A DNA stretch of 64,000 nt from Rana temporaria (GCF_905171775.1 NC_053490.1:459939143-460003142); one strand, 5' to 3'; shown: positions 33,997 to 45,284, counted from the first letter of the stretch. Program-made: numbers and translations. The notes: a model not told the origin generated them from the letters alone.

Positions 33997-35169
33997 CTGT
34001 AAGAGAACACAATACCAACATTACTATAAAAAGAATTAGGAAGCAAGCCTACTTACTTTATTTATGTCTAAGAGATAGATAGGCAGAACTAATTGTTACA
34101 AATGGATGAAGAATTTACTGAAATGTTTACAATTGTGTTTTGGGTCAATAGCATAAAATATCTAGAATTGTCATTTCAGCCTCTCAAGCACTACTTGTGG
34201 AGTTGTTACTCAGCTCTCCAGCAATGCAGAAGCAGCATAACCTCATCTCCTGAAGGACAAGGAGCTGTTGGAGTGCGACTCCTGACCAGGGTATAGAGTG
34301 AGTCTCCTAGACTACTGACCAGGGTATAGAGAGGTTGCAGGTGGTCAAATCTAATGTAAGAGGGGCAAGGAGGGGGGTGCCCGACTTATGGGGCCCATAC
34401 ACTTGAAAATCTGTTTTTGACAGTTCGTTCGTTTTTCATCCAGTTAATCGGCACAGATCAAAAATCTGTTGTGACATTTTTGAGCCAAAAAAAAAATGGA
34501 AGGAAAAGTTTGGAAAACTTTTGCCAAACATAAGATAAATGAATGGGTGAGAAACACATTACCCTTTCAAACACAACTGTTGGTAATGTGCATATGTGAC
34601 CCAGAAGCAAAAAAAACAAAACGAGAAACCGATTCATTAAAATTCGGTCAATACACCACGGCACTTAGTTTGCTCTCACTGAGCGTGTTTTCCGATTTTG
34701 TGACAGGTTTATGGCCAGCATTAGATACTAAACAAAACCGGGTTAAATAGTGACGCAGGAAAGGCTGCTTAGCGACCCTGAAAAAACAGTAGACAAAGCA
34801 CGCTGCGGTCCTCACTTTACCCTTGTCCCCAGATTAAAAAAATAAATAAAAAAATAGGGGAAAAAAAAAAAAGAAGTAGGCCCTTTTTTGTTATATTACA
34901 AAGATCACATACCATCATCTGTCATTTATCTCCCTTCTGAAAAATGTATTTGCCATGCTTTGTCCCAGGACGTGCCATGTTATTCTACTTTGTATAAACA
35001 GCTGGGAGGGAAAAGCTTGGTGTCCCTTTGTTACAATTGTTCTCTGAGGTTAAATAACAGGTAAGCCTGCCACATACAACTCTACCTACAAGCTAACCTC
35101 ATAGCATCGTATCATACAAACAGTAGGAACACAGAACTAAAGCAAGCCTTACAGTGTATCAAAATTGTA

Positions 35170-35290
35170 ATACACAGTATCTCACAAAAGTGAGACAACA
35201 CTGAAGAAAGGACACTTTGCTACAATGTAAAGTAGTGAGTGCACAGCTTGTATGACAGTGTAAATTTGCTGTATATAAATAATAAAAAAA
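35170..35290. mobile_element. Tc1/mariner end fragment (CAGTATCTCACAAAAGTGAG)
   Basis: ACAGTATCTCACAAAAGTGAG followed by ACAACACTGAAGAAAGGACA and TTTGCTACAATGTAAAGTAG is the terminus of a Tc1-like family common in fish and frogs (recognised from memory). Only the end remains, immediately left of the DIRS-like element. Confidence 0.6.
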
Positions 35291-35471
35291 AAAATTTTGT
35301 ACTCATCGTAAAATCCTTTTCTCTGTCAACCATGGACGGACAACAGCTTCCTTAAATCTTGACCTGTGGGTTATATTCCTGTTCTATAGGAGAGGTCTCC
35401 TAATAGACGGAACATAACCCTACAGTCAAGAGTATAAGGAAGCTGTGTCCATCCATGGACGAAAGAGAAAA

Positions 35472-35790
35472 ATAGGATTTTTATAACAGCTTACCTGTAA
35501 AATCCTTTTCTTGGAGTACATCACGGGACACAGAGCTGCATATTCATTACTATGTGGGTTATAGAGTCTACCTTCAGGTGATGGACACTGGTGTAATCAA
35601 TTAAACAGGAAGTTCCCTCCCTATATAACCCCTCCCCTACTGGGAGTACCTCAGTTTTTGTAGCAAAGCAATAAGTGTCCCAATATCCCCAAACAAGAGG
35701 GGTGGGAGCTCTGTGTCCCGTGATGTACTCCAAGAAAAGGATTTTACAGGTAAGCTGTTATAAAAATCCTATTTTCTTTATCGTACATCA
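35472..35790. repeat. DIRS terminal hairpin
   Basis: The left arm (AAATAGGATTTTTATAACAG..CTTACCTGTAAAATCCTTTT..GGGACACAGAGCT) and right arm (35708-35777) are exact reverse complements for about 65 bp. A further direct copy of ACATCACGGGACACAGAGCT follows at about 35786-35805. This matches the terminal plus internal-complementary-region arrangement of DIRS elements. Confidence 0.85.
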
Positions 35791-35895
35791 CGGGACACAG
35801 AGCTGCATATTCATTACTATGTGGGATGTCCCAAAGCAATGCTTACTGAGGGGAGGGAGACACCAACAACGCAGACCGCCATCAGACGTGAGGAC

Positions 35896-36400
35896 CTATA
35901 ATGCTGCCTGCAGCATACTGCGCCAAAAAGCTGCATCCTCTTGCCGTCTTATGTTCACCTGATAGGAGTTAGTGAACGTAAGCACAGATGACCAAGTTGC
36001 GGCCTTGAAAATCTGCGTCATAAAGGCTTGGAAATGCATTGCGCATAAAGCGCTTACCATCCTGGTAGGGAGCACCCCCACAAAAAAACAGGGGGAATCC
36101 TACTCTAACCACAAGCCTGAATAATAACCTGATGAATCAACCTTAAAAACAGTTGATTTTAGACGCTGCCTGCCCTTTCCTGGGGCCTCCTGGTAGCGCA
36201 ACAACATCAGTTTTCCGTATCCGAGCAGCCGCTTCAGATAGGCCTAGACCCTTCTTACTCCAACGAGAGAGAGAGTGTAACCATTTTAATAGCTGACCTG
36301 AACACTGCCTGCCCATCTAGGGTCTTCTGGCAGCCCAATAAAAACGTCAGCTTTCTATATCTGAAACCTTCAGATAGGTATTTACCTGCTCTCATCTCAA
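35896..36400 (-). pseudogene. DIRS tyrosine recombinase remnant
   Basis: The minus strand 36081-35896 reads GVLPTRMVSALCAMHFQAF then MTQIFKAATWSSVLTFTNSY and QVNIRRQEDAAF..MLQAAL, stop. The AATWSS..TF..Y..(D/N)xxxxxxDA.F...LQA.L pattern is the C-terminus of DIRS recombinases. Upstream (about 36240-36120) IRKTDVVALPGGPRKGQAAS is visible, a conserved block preceding the catalytic HxxR. A second degenerate copy of this block lies at about 36380-36300, suggesting a local duplication. The catalytic HxxR itself is not legible, and several frameshifts are present. Confidence 0.78.
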
Positions 36401-37049
36401 TTGAGAGAAAAGCAATAACCTTTCCTTCCGTGAAACAAGGTTTTGAAAAAAGGGAAGGTAAGAATATCTAGATTCAAATGAATACTAGATCCTTCTAGTA
36501 AATAAGGTTGGGTGAGGATGAAAATCACTCTACTTGTAAGAATAATTGAGTATGGCTCTATACCAAGAAAGTTGCCAATACTGAAACTCTTGGAGGCTAC
36601 CACAACCAAGAACACCAATTCCCTTGTTAAAGGATGAAGGGAAATATGGTGCATCGGCCCAAGGAGCTGACCCTGTAAGCCGACAAAACTGGAGCCAATC
36701 CTCCGAGCACAAGGGCGACCTAACTGGTGGACTTATACAAGGGGTGACGTGCATAACAGCCCAGACCAAAGAGTGTGAAGTAATCGACCTTTGGAAGCAA
36801 GGCCGAGATCGGATCCTTGATATAACTTAAGGCTAGCTCCGTCTCCTTTCCAAATGTAGGAAGGCAGGAATTTTACCTTTGACAAACTTCCACGGATGCC
36901 ACCATCTGGTTTCACACCAGGAACATGGGCCTTCCAGACCGTAGGCTATCTGGTCCTGGAGGCCAGCTCTCTTGTATGAATCAAGGGAATTGCCGCTGAT
37001 TCTGAAGCCCCGATCCTCGAGAATGTGGTCTATAATAGCCAGACCATTA

Positions 37050-38480
37050 ATTCACCTGTTGCAAGGCAGAATGTAATACCCCCTGCAAAGTAGGCCTGGA
37101 CAAGATGTAAGGGACTGTGGGTCCTCTACTACCCCCTTACTGTTCCTGCACCGAGAGGTCGTCAGGGTTATGCCGGAGTAATCAGGCCAGCTTCCGTTCT
37201 CCTCTAAATGTTGCATAGAAGCCACAAAAGTCGCGGCACTGGGGGGAGAGAGACAACCAGTGACAACTGGTCCCCCCCCTCGGATTAAAAACACATCTGC
37301 CCCGCATGCGGGTGGATCCTTTATCCTTGACCCCAAGCTGTTCAATCTCTTGTTGAGCCTGGACGCCAATACATCTTATGTACAGGGTACTATTTCTGTG
37401 ACATTTGGTCAGGAAAACAGTCGGGGGTGTAGAGGTCATTCTCCCGGAGACACTTGTTGACGGCTCCAGCGAATCGCCTGCCAATTCTGCATTTCATGAA
37501 ATGACGAATGCCAATAGGCAAGGCACAAGCTCCTCCTTGGTAAATTAAGTAAATCACTAGTATGGCATAGTCTGATTGTACTCTGACAGAACCAACCTGC
37601 CACCTGAACGTTCAGGCCCCTAAGCCAGATGCTCCATCGGTAGCTCTAGCTGACAGATAAGGCTCCCTTGGAGCTTGACTACTTCCCCTGGGCCATGGTC
37701 TCTTCCTGACCTGGCAAACCCTTTTAGTTAAGAATCACCAAGAGGAATTCCAGCATATCTCTGGGACCGGGTTCTTTGGATAATGCTAGGTCAAGATCCA
37801 CTCTTTCTAGGCCGACAAAATACTGTTTATAACAGCCCTGAATAAAAGTTAGTATAGGGAACTGTCTTGAATGAAGCCAGCATCTTCCCTAGTGCCTTAA
37901 TCAAAAGGCCAAAAGTAAGGAACTGTTCCTTGCCGTGACCACATAGAGCAGTTTTCTTATAGCGATGGTCTTGTCTGAGGCCAAAAAAAAAAAACTCTCC
38001 TTTTTGGACTGTGCCAAACATACCCAGCTTCTTGTCAAATGAAAGAATGTATCTTTAGAGTTCCAGATACTTGACCATGCTGGACACCCTTAGGTCCAGC
38101 CATGCTACTGACTGACCCAACAGCAGGAGTTTGCTTCGGTATGCCATTACTGCTATACCCTGGGCCTACAGACCTGCTAGAGGCGGGCCCTAGCACCCTG
38201 ACAACCCAGGCACGGAGGCTAACCCAAAAGGGCAAGACCACCAACTGGAGATAGTGCTGTTCCCCTGCGAAACGAAGACAACCTCTGCAGACCCAAGTAA
38301 ATAAACACATATGCAACTGGCTCCCCATGTGTGTATGTGGCAAGTGTTAAAGCCATATGCCTCAATGGAAGTGTGTGTACATGGCAGCGTGTGTTCCTGG
38401 AAGCATGAATTCATATAAATATGTTTTAAGAAAAACATGCATATAGCATGTGTGCTCTGGAACAAGCATCTTGCAAGCAA
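37050..38480 (-). pseudogene. DIRS RT-RNase H remnant
   Basis: Minus-strand fragments in several frames: PFGLASVPGL (about 38220) and QGIAVMAYRSKLLLLGQS (about 38165-38110), where the RT catalytic YxDD block is expected but reads YRSK, so the active-site aspartates are lost. Then ALGKMLASFKTVPYTNFY (about 37890-37835), followed by VQSDYAILVIYLIYQGG (about 37590-37535), typical of DIRS RNase H (QSDNxTxVxYxxxQGG). Finally MASRLNKRLNSLGSRIKDPP (37369-37310), the conserved block after RNase H. Numerous stops and shifts; inactive. Confidence 0.75.
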
Positions 38481-38529
38481 GCATGCGATATAAACGTGTT
38501 ATGCAACAATGTGCAACATGAACCCATGC

Positions 38530-39530
38530 AGACACGTATTTCTATGCAAACACAAGGAATCCTGTATTGCTTAATTAGGCCGCCATGTACAACTTTAAAG
38601 TAATCATGCATCCTTATGCGATTCAGCATCTTCCATGCGATCAACATCTTATGCATTTTAAGCACTACTGTGCGGACAAGAACCCTTGTGTGACCAAGGA
38701 CTCATGTGTGACCAAGCACCCCTGTGCGATCCAGCATCCTTATGCACTCAAGCATCTTAATGCGACTTTAGGCATTTCTGTGAAACAAGCCTCTCTATGT
38801 GATCAAGTATCCTTGGGTAATCCAGGACGCTGTTGATCCGACAACCATGTGTGATCCAGCTTATTTTTGCATTCAAGCATCTTTAAGCGATCTTTAGGCA
38901 TTCTTGTAGAAACAAGCCTCTCTGTGCGACCAAAATATCCTCGAGTAATCAAGGACTTGGGTGATCGGGTAATCATGTGTGATTCAGCATTTTTATGCCT
39001 TCAAGCCTCTTTATGCGATTCTAGGCATTTCTGTGGAAACAAGCCTCTTTGTGTGACCAAATATCCTTGGGGAATCAAGGACTTGGGTGATCAGGTAATC
39101 ATGTGTGATTCCAGCATTTTTATGCATACAAGCATCTTTATGCGAACTTAGGCACTTCTGTGGAAACAAGCCTCTCTGTGTGACCAAATATCCTTGGGTA
39201 ATCCAGGACGCAGATGATCAGGTAACCATGTGTGATGCAGCATCTTTTTTGCATCCAAGCAACTTTATGCGATTTTAGGCATTTCTGTGGAAACAAACCA
39301 CTTCTGTGTGACCAAACATCCTTGGGTAATCAAGTATTTGGGTGATCAGGTAACCATGTGTGTGTGAGCCAGCATTTTTATACATACAAACGTCTTTATG
39401 CGATTTTAGGCCTTTCTGTGGAAACAAGTCTCTCTGTGTGACCCAATATCCTTGGGTAATCCAGGACTTGAGTGATCAGGTAACTAGCATCTTTATGCAC
39501 TCAAGCATTTCTATGCAACTCTAACAAACA
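38530..39530 (+). repeat. ~126-bp satellite inside the DIRS element
   Basis: About six diverged tandem units, each containing ATCCTTGGGTAATCAAGGAC, TTGGGTGATCAGGTAACCAT, GTGTGATTCAGCATTTTTAT and GCGATTTTAGGCATTTCTGT. Unit starts are recognisable near 38800, 38918, 39045, 39170, 39295 and 39430. More degenerate TATGCGATxxAGCATC pieces extend back to about 38530. It separates the gag-like part from RT. Confidence 0.88.
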
Positions 39531-41340
39531 TGCAACACCATACAGACAGAAACATGTATCCTTATGCGATCCACAATAAAACATGCTTTGTTACTTGTTT
39601 TTATCCCACATGCATTCCAAACTCATGTATCTTATGCAACATGCAGACTGGTAAAGAGGAAGTTATCCTCTGTAGATGTGCGTTTCCTCAATTAAGAGAC
39701 GTTAGCAATGTGTACCAGCAACTGTGCATCCCTCAGATGTGCATTTGGTTAGCCTGAAGCCGACACCAGGCTGAGGACCATATGGAGGTCTTACTAGCCA
39801 CCTATAGGAAAACCTCTCTTTACACTCTAAGGAGAAGATAGAGGCTTTGGCCGAGTAGGCAGAGGGAAATTATATGCAGCATGAATCTCTGAAAAGACTG
39901 CAGGTGCAATCAGAACCTGTAGGGCTATTGATAGCTTCTCCTCGTTAGGCTGCAGCTCCTGTCTCCTGTCCTCTGACAGTGAACCTTCATCCCCAGCTCT
40001 TCTAATCCCTTTGTTTAAGGATTAAAGCAGGAAAAGGGACACACCCTGCTTTTTTTTTTTTTTTGCTTCTTGTGAGGATGCTGCGAACATAGCAGTTAAC
40101 CTCTTGTAGAACAACAAATGTGATGCAAAAAACAAAACACATGCAGAGTGGCTGCAATGTTGGGGGAGGCTGCATTGATTGCCTGACAGGTCTGATGGCT
40201 CAATCTGTGAGCTGTCTCTACAGGGGAGAATAAGGGGCCACCAGGTTCAGGTGGCGATTCCTTTTTATATTCCTACCCCTGACCTTATTCAATGGGGAGA
40301 CCAAAGTCCTAAGCTAAAAGCAGAGGAGCTTAACCCAGGTGCATCAACAGCTGAACATAGTCTGGCAGCAACAATGCCTGCTAATCTGCACAGCTAGATG
40401 CGGAGTAGGCGTCTTAGATGAATCTGTATCCAACTCACACAAGGTGCTTGCGTTTGTGTCCCCCTAGGTTTACAGAGCTCTGACGTCTGGGCCTTTTTGA
40501 AGAGCCCTCTCTGCGACTGCACTGAGCCGGTGAGCACGTGCGACATGGTAGAGCCTGAAGCTGAGGAAGTGGGACGCACAATAGACCAGCTAACACTTAA
40601 GCTTCCGTCTTTGGAAAGCATGGTAAGCGAAAACATCAGGCATGTCTTTTACTGCCCATAGTAGTGGAAACAGATAAGACTTGCAGCTACTCATGGAAGA
40701 CAATGCTTTGCATAGGATTAAGGGCATTTTTTTTTTTTTTTATGTACCAGCCCCTTCAAGGGGAGATATATGGGTACTACAGCCATCCTGTCTGAACAGA
40801 CATAGTGGCCCAGGCTACATGCCGGCTAGGGGAGGTATATGGGTGCCCTGAGCCATCCCGTCTCAAAAGACATTGTGGTTTACATTGCCCATGCATAAAA
40901 ACATAATATAGGCGAGACCCATAGTCCCCTACAGAAGACCTACTGTCGAACCAAGTCCCGTAGGTCCCTCTCTTACCTTTCCACGCTGCAGGGTATTGCC
41001 AAGCAAGAGGCCCAATCTTCCCCCTTCACCGTGGGTATAGTCCTAGACCTTCAGGGACCGGGGTCCATGGCAGGAACACCACACCCCTGGACATATATAG
41101 CACCCTGGCAGCAGAAAAAACATTTGGTCCTTAGAAGGCACAAAGTTCTGGAACCCAGGATCCAGCCCTCCGCAGAGAGGCATTATAGGCTAAACCTCGT
41201 TCTTCGTACCGAGGCCCGGGTACCGTCCACTTTGGCTATGAAGCACCTTGGACGGATCCGGATTTATGGAGGCTTTTTACATCCAGCATGGATCCCTCCA
41301 GTGGAGCTCCTAAGAGCACATGTTAACTCGTGACCAACAC
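39531..41340 (-). pseudogene. DIRS gag-like region, degenerate
   Basis: Lies between the satellite and the right inner terminus, where DIRS elements carry gag. Only short minus-strand frames exist (80 codons at 40636-40394, with MFSLTMLSKDGSLSVSWSIV). Assignment is positional. A T-run (40728-40741) and paired near-repeats GGGGAGATATATGGGT / GGGGAGGTATATGGGT at 40757 and 40830 are visible. Confidence 0.4.
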
Positions 41341-41692
41341 CTTAGACACTGATGAAAAAACTGAGGAACTCCCAGTAGGGGAGGGGTTATATAGGGAGGG
41401 AACTTCCTGTTTAATTGATTACACCAGTGTCCATCACCTGAAGGTAGACTCTATAACCCACATAGTAATGAATATGCAGCTCTGTGTCCCGTGATGTACG
41501 ATAAAGAAATAGGATTTTTGTACTCACTGTAAAATCCGTTTCTCTGAAGTCTATGGATGGACACAGCTTCCTTATACTCTTGACTGTAGGGTTATGTTCC
41601 GTCTATTATGAGACCTCTCCTATAGAACAAGAACATAACCCACAAGTCAAGATTTAAAGAAGCCGTGTCCATCCATGGACGAAAAGAGAAAT

Positions 41693-42150
41693 AATCATGG
41701 TTGCTCTACATAAAGATGACCTAGGCTATAAGAAGATTGCCAAGACCCTGAAACTGAGCTCCAGCATGGTGAACAAGACCATACAGCAGTTTAACAGGAC
41801 AGGTTCCACTCAGAACAGGTATCTCCATGGTCGACCAAAGAAGTTGAGTGCACATGCTAAGCCTCATAGCCAGAGGTTGCCTTTGGGAAATAGAGGTATG
41901 AGGGCTGCCAGCATTGCTGCAGAGTTTGAAGGGGTGGGGGTTCAGCTTGTCAGTGCTCAGACTATACACCGCACACTGCATCAAACTGGTCTGCATGGCT
42001 GTCATCCCAGAAGGAAGCTTCTTCTAAAGATGATGCACAAGAAAGCCTGCAAACAGTTTGCTGAAGACAAGCAGACTAATGGATTACTGGAACCATATCC
42101 TGTGGTCTAAAGAGACCAAGATACACTTATTTGGTTCAAGGAGGAACCTG
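41693..42150 (+). pseudogene. Tc1/mariner transposase N-terminal fragment
   Basis: The frame 41697-42110 reads MVALHKDDLGYKKIAKTLKL, then SSSMVNKTIQQFNRTGSTQN and GRPKKLSAHAKPHSQR, a Tc1 helix-turn-helix pair with GRPKK hook. ACTGGAACCATATCCTGTGG..AAAGAGACCAAGAT continues the family towards the first catalytic Asp (W..ETK..LF), in another frame. Both termini and the catalytic core are gone. It lies immediately beside the right edge of the DIRS-like element. Confidence 0.88.
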
Positions 42151-42412
42151 TAAGAGCCCTACTGATTCCTATGGGGAGATCGGACAAATATGGACAATGT
42201 GCTGTTTTCATCAGATCTCATCTGATTCAATCTGCCAAGACGGATGGCAGACACATCACAATACGTATGCCTTGAGCAGATCGGATGGCAGCTGGCTGTC
42301 AGACACATTGCTGACATCCACCTTCCCATAGGAGTCAATGGATGACCCAATTGGATCCACCTTAAAAATGGACAGGCGGATGCAAATGGGCTTATCGTGT
42401 GAAAGGCCCAAG
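42150..42412. repeat. MITE fragment (GTGTGAAAGG end)
   Basis: Has GATTCCTATGGGGAGATCGG..CTTCCCATAGGAGTCAATGG near-mirror blocks, GATCGGATGGCAGCTGGCTG and a right end CTTATCGTGTGAAAGGCCC related to 13705-14042. Confidence 0.5.
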
Positions 42413-42649
42413 AACTGATAAAATGCAACATAGTACTTGTTTATTCTTGTATTTACGTATTGTTGTATAGCTAGGTGGTAATAGATTTAATTGGAGACAA
42501 GTGTTATTTGCACAGGATCCTCCGAGTGAATAAAACAAGCTTTCATTTTTTTTGTCTGCCGATTCTTTAAAAAGTGACACTAAAAACTCTAATAATAAAA
42601 ACATAAAACAAAAACTAAAACATACACAACACTATTCGAGTATGTATTC

Positions 42650-43075
42650 TTAAAGGGGTTGTAAATCCTCGTGTTTTTTCAACTTAATGCATCCCAAGCA
42701 TTAAGGTGAAAGACTTCTAGTAGTGACCGGCACCGTATTTACCTTGACGGGGACACGCTGTCCCTCTCTGCACGGGCTCCCGTCTCTTGATTGGATTAGA
42801 TAGCAGCGCAGCCATTGGTTCCTGCTGTCAAATCAAATTCAATGATGCAGGTGTCGGGGGCGGGACCAAGTCCGTATCTATAGACGCAAATGCTGGACTC
42901 AGGAGTACGCCCACGAGGTAACCCCCCCCCCCCGGGAGAGTGCTTCTCCTGGGGGAGGGGGGTATCTGATTAGGGGGAGGAGCCACCAGAGTTCAAGGAT
43001 CGGGGCCACTCTGTGGAGGCAATTATGTCATGTATGTTATTATTTTTTAAAGGAAGCTTTACAATCACTTAACTT
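42650..43075. repeat. GTTGTAAAGG family repeat, copy 3
   Basis: TTAAAGGGGTTGTAAATCCT..CTTAATGCATCCCAAGCATT..GATAGCAGCGCAGCCATTGG..CAAATCAAATTCAATGATGC..TTTTAAAGGAAGCTTTACAA. The same block order as copies at 3570, 8331 and 44265. Confidence 0.7.
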
Positions 43076-43418
43076 AAAAATGTACCTTGTGTTGCTCTCA
43101 GCCTCATACAAAATTTTAGTTTGTTTGCTGTAATTTGTCTTTCGGTTAAAGAGCGACTACGTTTTTTCCCCCCCAGGATTACACTGTCCATAGGCACGTA
43201 GCCACCCTCACTTGCTCACTCCCATGATGCATTAGAGACTAGTTCAGGAACACATGGAGGACATTACAGGGAGGCTGAAATACACAGTAAGAAACCATTT
43301 CATGAAAAATAGATTGCAGGACCATTAAGTAGCAGAATTATTTTTGGAAAATAAAGGATATAGTTCAGTGTTACTTTAAAGGCATAAGTTAAAGTTCTCA
43401 TGCCCCACAATCACTCAC

Positions 43419-43491
43419 CTCTGAAGCCAATTGCACCCCCAGTTATACAGCCACTCATCACACTGTTCTTCCAGTCAGATTTCCCTCGATA
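43419..43491 (-). CDS. TIMM22: TIMM22 exon 3
   Basis: 73-nt exon reading YRGKSDWKNSVMSGCITGGA then IGFR plus the first base of Ala (residues 151-175). It encodes the loop and GxxGGxxGF transmembrane segment shared by the Tim17/22/23 family. Acceptor cattttag, donor G|gtgagtga. It enters in phase 0 and leaves in phase 1, matching both neighbours. Human has YRGTSDW from memory, so the Lys is a mild change. Too short for a simple reading-frame scan. Confidence 0.95.
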
Positions 43492-43729
43492 CTAAAATGA
43501 AAAAACATAATATACTGTAAATCATTTGTAAACAGGATATATACACTGATACTTGGACAGGTACAGCGACACAAGGTACAGAAAGTTAAAGCGCAACTCC
43601 ACTTTTGGTTTAGAAAAGCCATCCGATTACTTCTATAAGGTTCCCAATGGCCGTACACACGATCAGAAATTCGTCTGAAAAATACTGCTTTCGAACCGAT
43701 CATATGATAATCGATCATTTTGCAAAAAC

Positions 43730-44260
43730 GATTGGTTTGTGCAAAATGTATAGCGTTTACAAAATAGGGGATAGTTTTATGGTATTTTTATTAATTTTTT
43801 TTTTTTTTTTTTACTACTAATGGCGGCGATCAATTTTTTTTGTGACTGCGACATTATAGTGGACAAATCGGACACTTTTCACATCGAAAAGTGCTATAAA
43901 AATGCACTGATTACTGTGAAAATGGCAGTGAAGGGGTTAACCACTAGGGGGTGCTGTAGGGGTTAAGTGTGACCTCATGTGTGTTTCTAACTGTAGGGGA
44001 CGTGCAACGTCCGTGATCGTCGTTCCCTATATCAGGGAACAGACGATCACTGACATTGCCACAGAGAAGAACAGGGAAGGTTTGTTTACTCACCTTTCCC
44101 TGTTCTTCAGCTCCTGTGACCCGATCGCGGGACACCCGTGGCGATCGGGTCCGCGGGTCCCGCGGCACGGAGCTTCGGACCGGGTCGCGAGCCTCTTAAA
44201 GGGGACGTATATATACACGTCCATGTGCCCAGCCGTGCCATTCTGCCGACGTATTTAGTC
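43730..44260 (-). mobile_element. Fragment of TTAA-flanked transposon family
   Basis: Carries in order TATAGCGTTTACAAAATAGG, CTACTAATGGCGGCGATCAA, ATTACTGTGAAAATGGCAGT, GAAGGGGTTAACC, paired CGTCCGTGATCGTCG and GACGATCACTGACATTGCC, and GAACAGGGAAGGTTTG / CACCTTTCCCTGTTC. These are the blocks of 21366-21918 in reverse order. Neither terminus is intact. Confidence 0.6.
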
Positions 44261-44264
44261 AAAG

Positions 44265-44740
44265 GGGTTGTAAAGGTTCATGTTTTTTCACCTTAATGCA
44301 TGAAGGTGAAAAAAACATCCGTGGATTAGTGCCCCCCCCCCCCCGTTTACTTACCTGACCCCTCGAAAGTCCCGCACCCTGAACGTACTGGCTTCTCGGC
44401 TCTTTCATTGGTTGGTTGATAGCAGCGCAGCCATTGGCTCCCACTTCTGTCAATCAAATCAATGACGCGGCACGCCGGAGGCGGTGCCGAGTGATGCAGT
44501 CGGCGACTATGGCCACAGGCTGTATCACGAGAGCGTGTCCGCAACAACTAACCCCTATGGGAGAGAGCTCCCATGAAGGGGGTTAATTCTTGCAGGGAGG
44601 AGCCGACCCAGCCGCCGGGGGACCCCAGAAGACGAGGATCGGGGGCCACTCTGTGCAAAACGAGCTGCACAGTGGAGGCAAGTATGACATGTTTGCTATT
44701 TTTTTTTTTTTTTTTAAAGGAACCTTTAGTGTCCCATTAA
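44265..44740. repeat. GTTGTAAAGG family repeat, copy 4
   Basis: CAAAGGGGTTGTAAAGGTTC..CATGAAGGTGAAAAAAACAT..C-run..GTTTACTTACCTGACCCC..GATAGCAGCGCAGCCATTGG..AAACGAGCTGCACAGTGGAG..AACCTTTAGTGTCCC. Closest to copy 2, sharing the CTCTGTGCAAAACGAGCTGC segment. Confidence 0.75.
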
Positions 44741-45284
44741 ACTCGCATCAGTGTAAACTAAGCAGTAAAATATACAGCATGACACAATGTACAATAGGCT
44801 GGAGATATCCAGCATGGATGAAGCAATTTGTATATATTGAAGAGACTGGCAACGTACAGGTATTTTCCTACAAATAACTGCCCTCTAGTTAAGCAAATTG
44901 GAGATCCATTTTCAAACGATATGATCCAAACTCCATAAGAATAATGTAGAGCGGTGACAGTGGGATGTTCCATTGTCCTCAGTGTGTGGGCAGAGCTGAG
45001 CTTTGTGTCAGGATGTAGAATGACATGATGATTTCTACAGAGGAAGGATGCCTGGGATCACCGTGTTCTTCGGCTCAGTTTGGAAACTGCTAAAAATATC
45101 AGCAGCACAAACTCAGCCCCCACATTGCTTTATGACTTCTATTCAGCTCATTGTGTGCATCCATATGACTGCTGGGGTATTAATGTGTGCATCCATATGA
45201 CTGCTGGGGGGGGGTATTAATGTGTGCTCAGGATTCACTGTACAAACAGAGCAATCATTGGGGAGAAATCAGCAGCCCCGAAAG

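Larger units (their letters stand above)
35295..41692 (-). mobile_element. 6.4-kb DIRS-like (tyrosine recombinase) retrotransposon
   Basis: Long inverted termini: an outer layer (35295-35470 against 41520-41692; shared blocks GGAACATAACCCTACAGTCA and reverse, CTATAGGAGAGGTCT and reverse) and an inner layer (35472-35665 against 41345-41519; ACACCAGTGTCCATCACCTG and reverse). Minus-strand remnants run in DIRS order from right to left: gag-like region about 41300-39700, RT about 38480-38040, RNase H about 38020-37050, tyrosine recombinase about 36400-35896. A hairpin terminal structure (35472-35790) lies at the 3' end. Inverted termini, absence of a clear target duplication and a YR instead of a DDE integrase are the defining DIRS traits. 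All frames are broken. The outer layer may be a separate, related terminus. Confidence 0.8.
33997..43418 (-). other. TIMM22: TIMM22 intron 3
   Basis: A 9.4-kb phase-1 intron, gtgagt..ttacag. Two thirds is the DIRS-like element 35295-41692, followed by a Tc1 fragment and short repeats. 34000-35160 shows no recognisable feature besides A-runs; the 84-codon frame at 34496-34750 has no known domain. Confidence 0.9.

Noticed and set aside
35896..41333. Novel multi-exon gene on the minus strand inside TIMM22 intron 3
   Set aside because: The coding-like fragments fit DIRS YR, RNase H and RT in the expected order between inverted termini, so a degenerate retrotransposon explains them.
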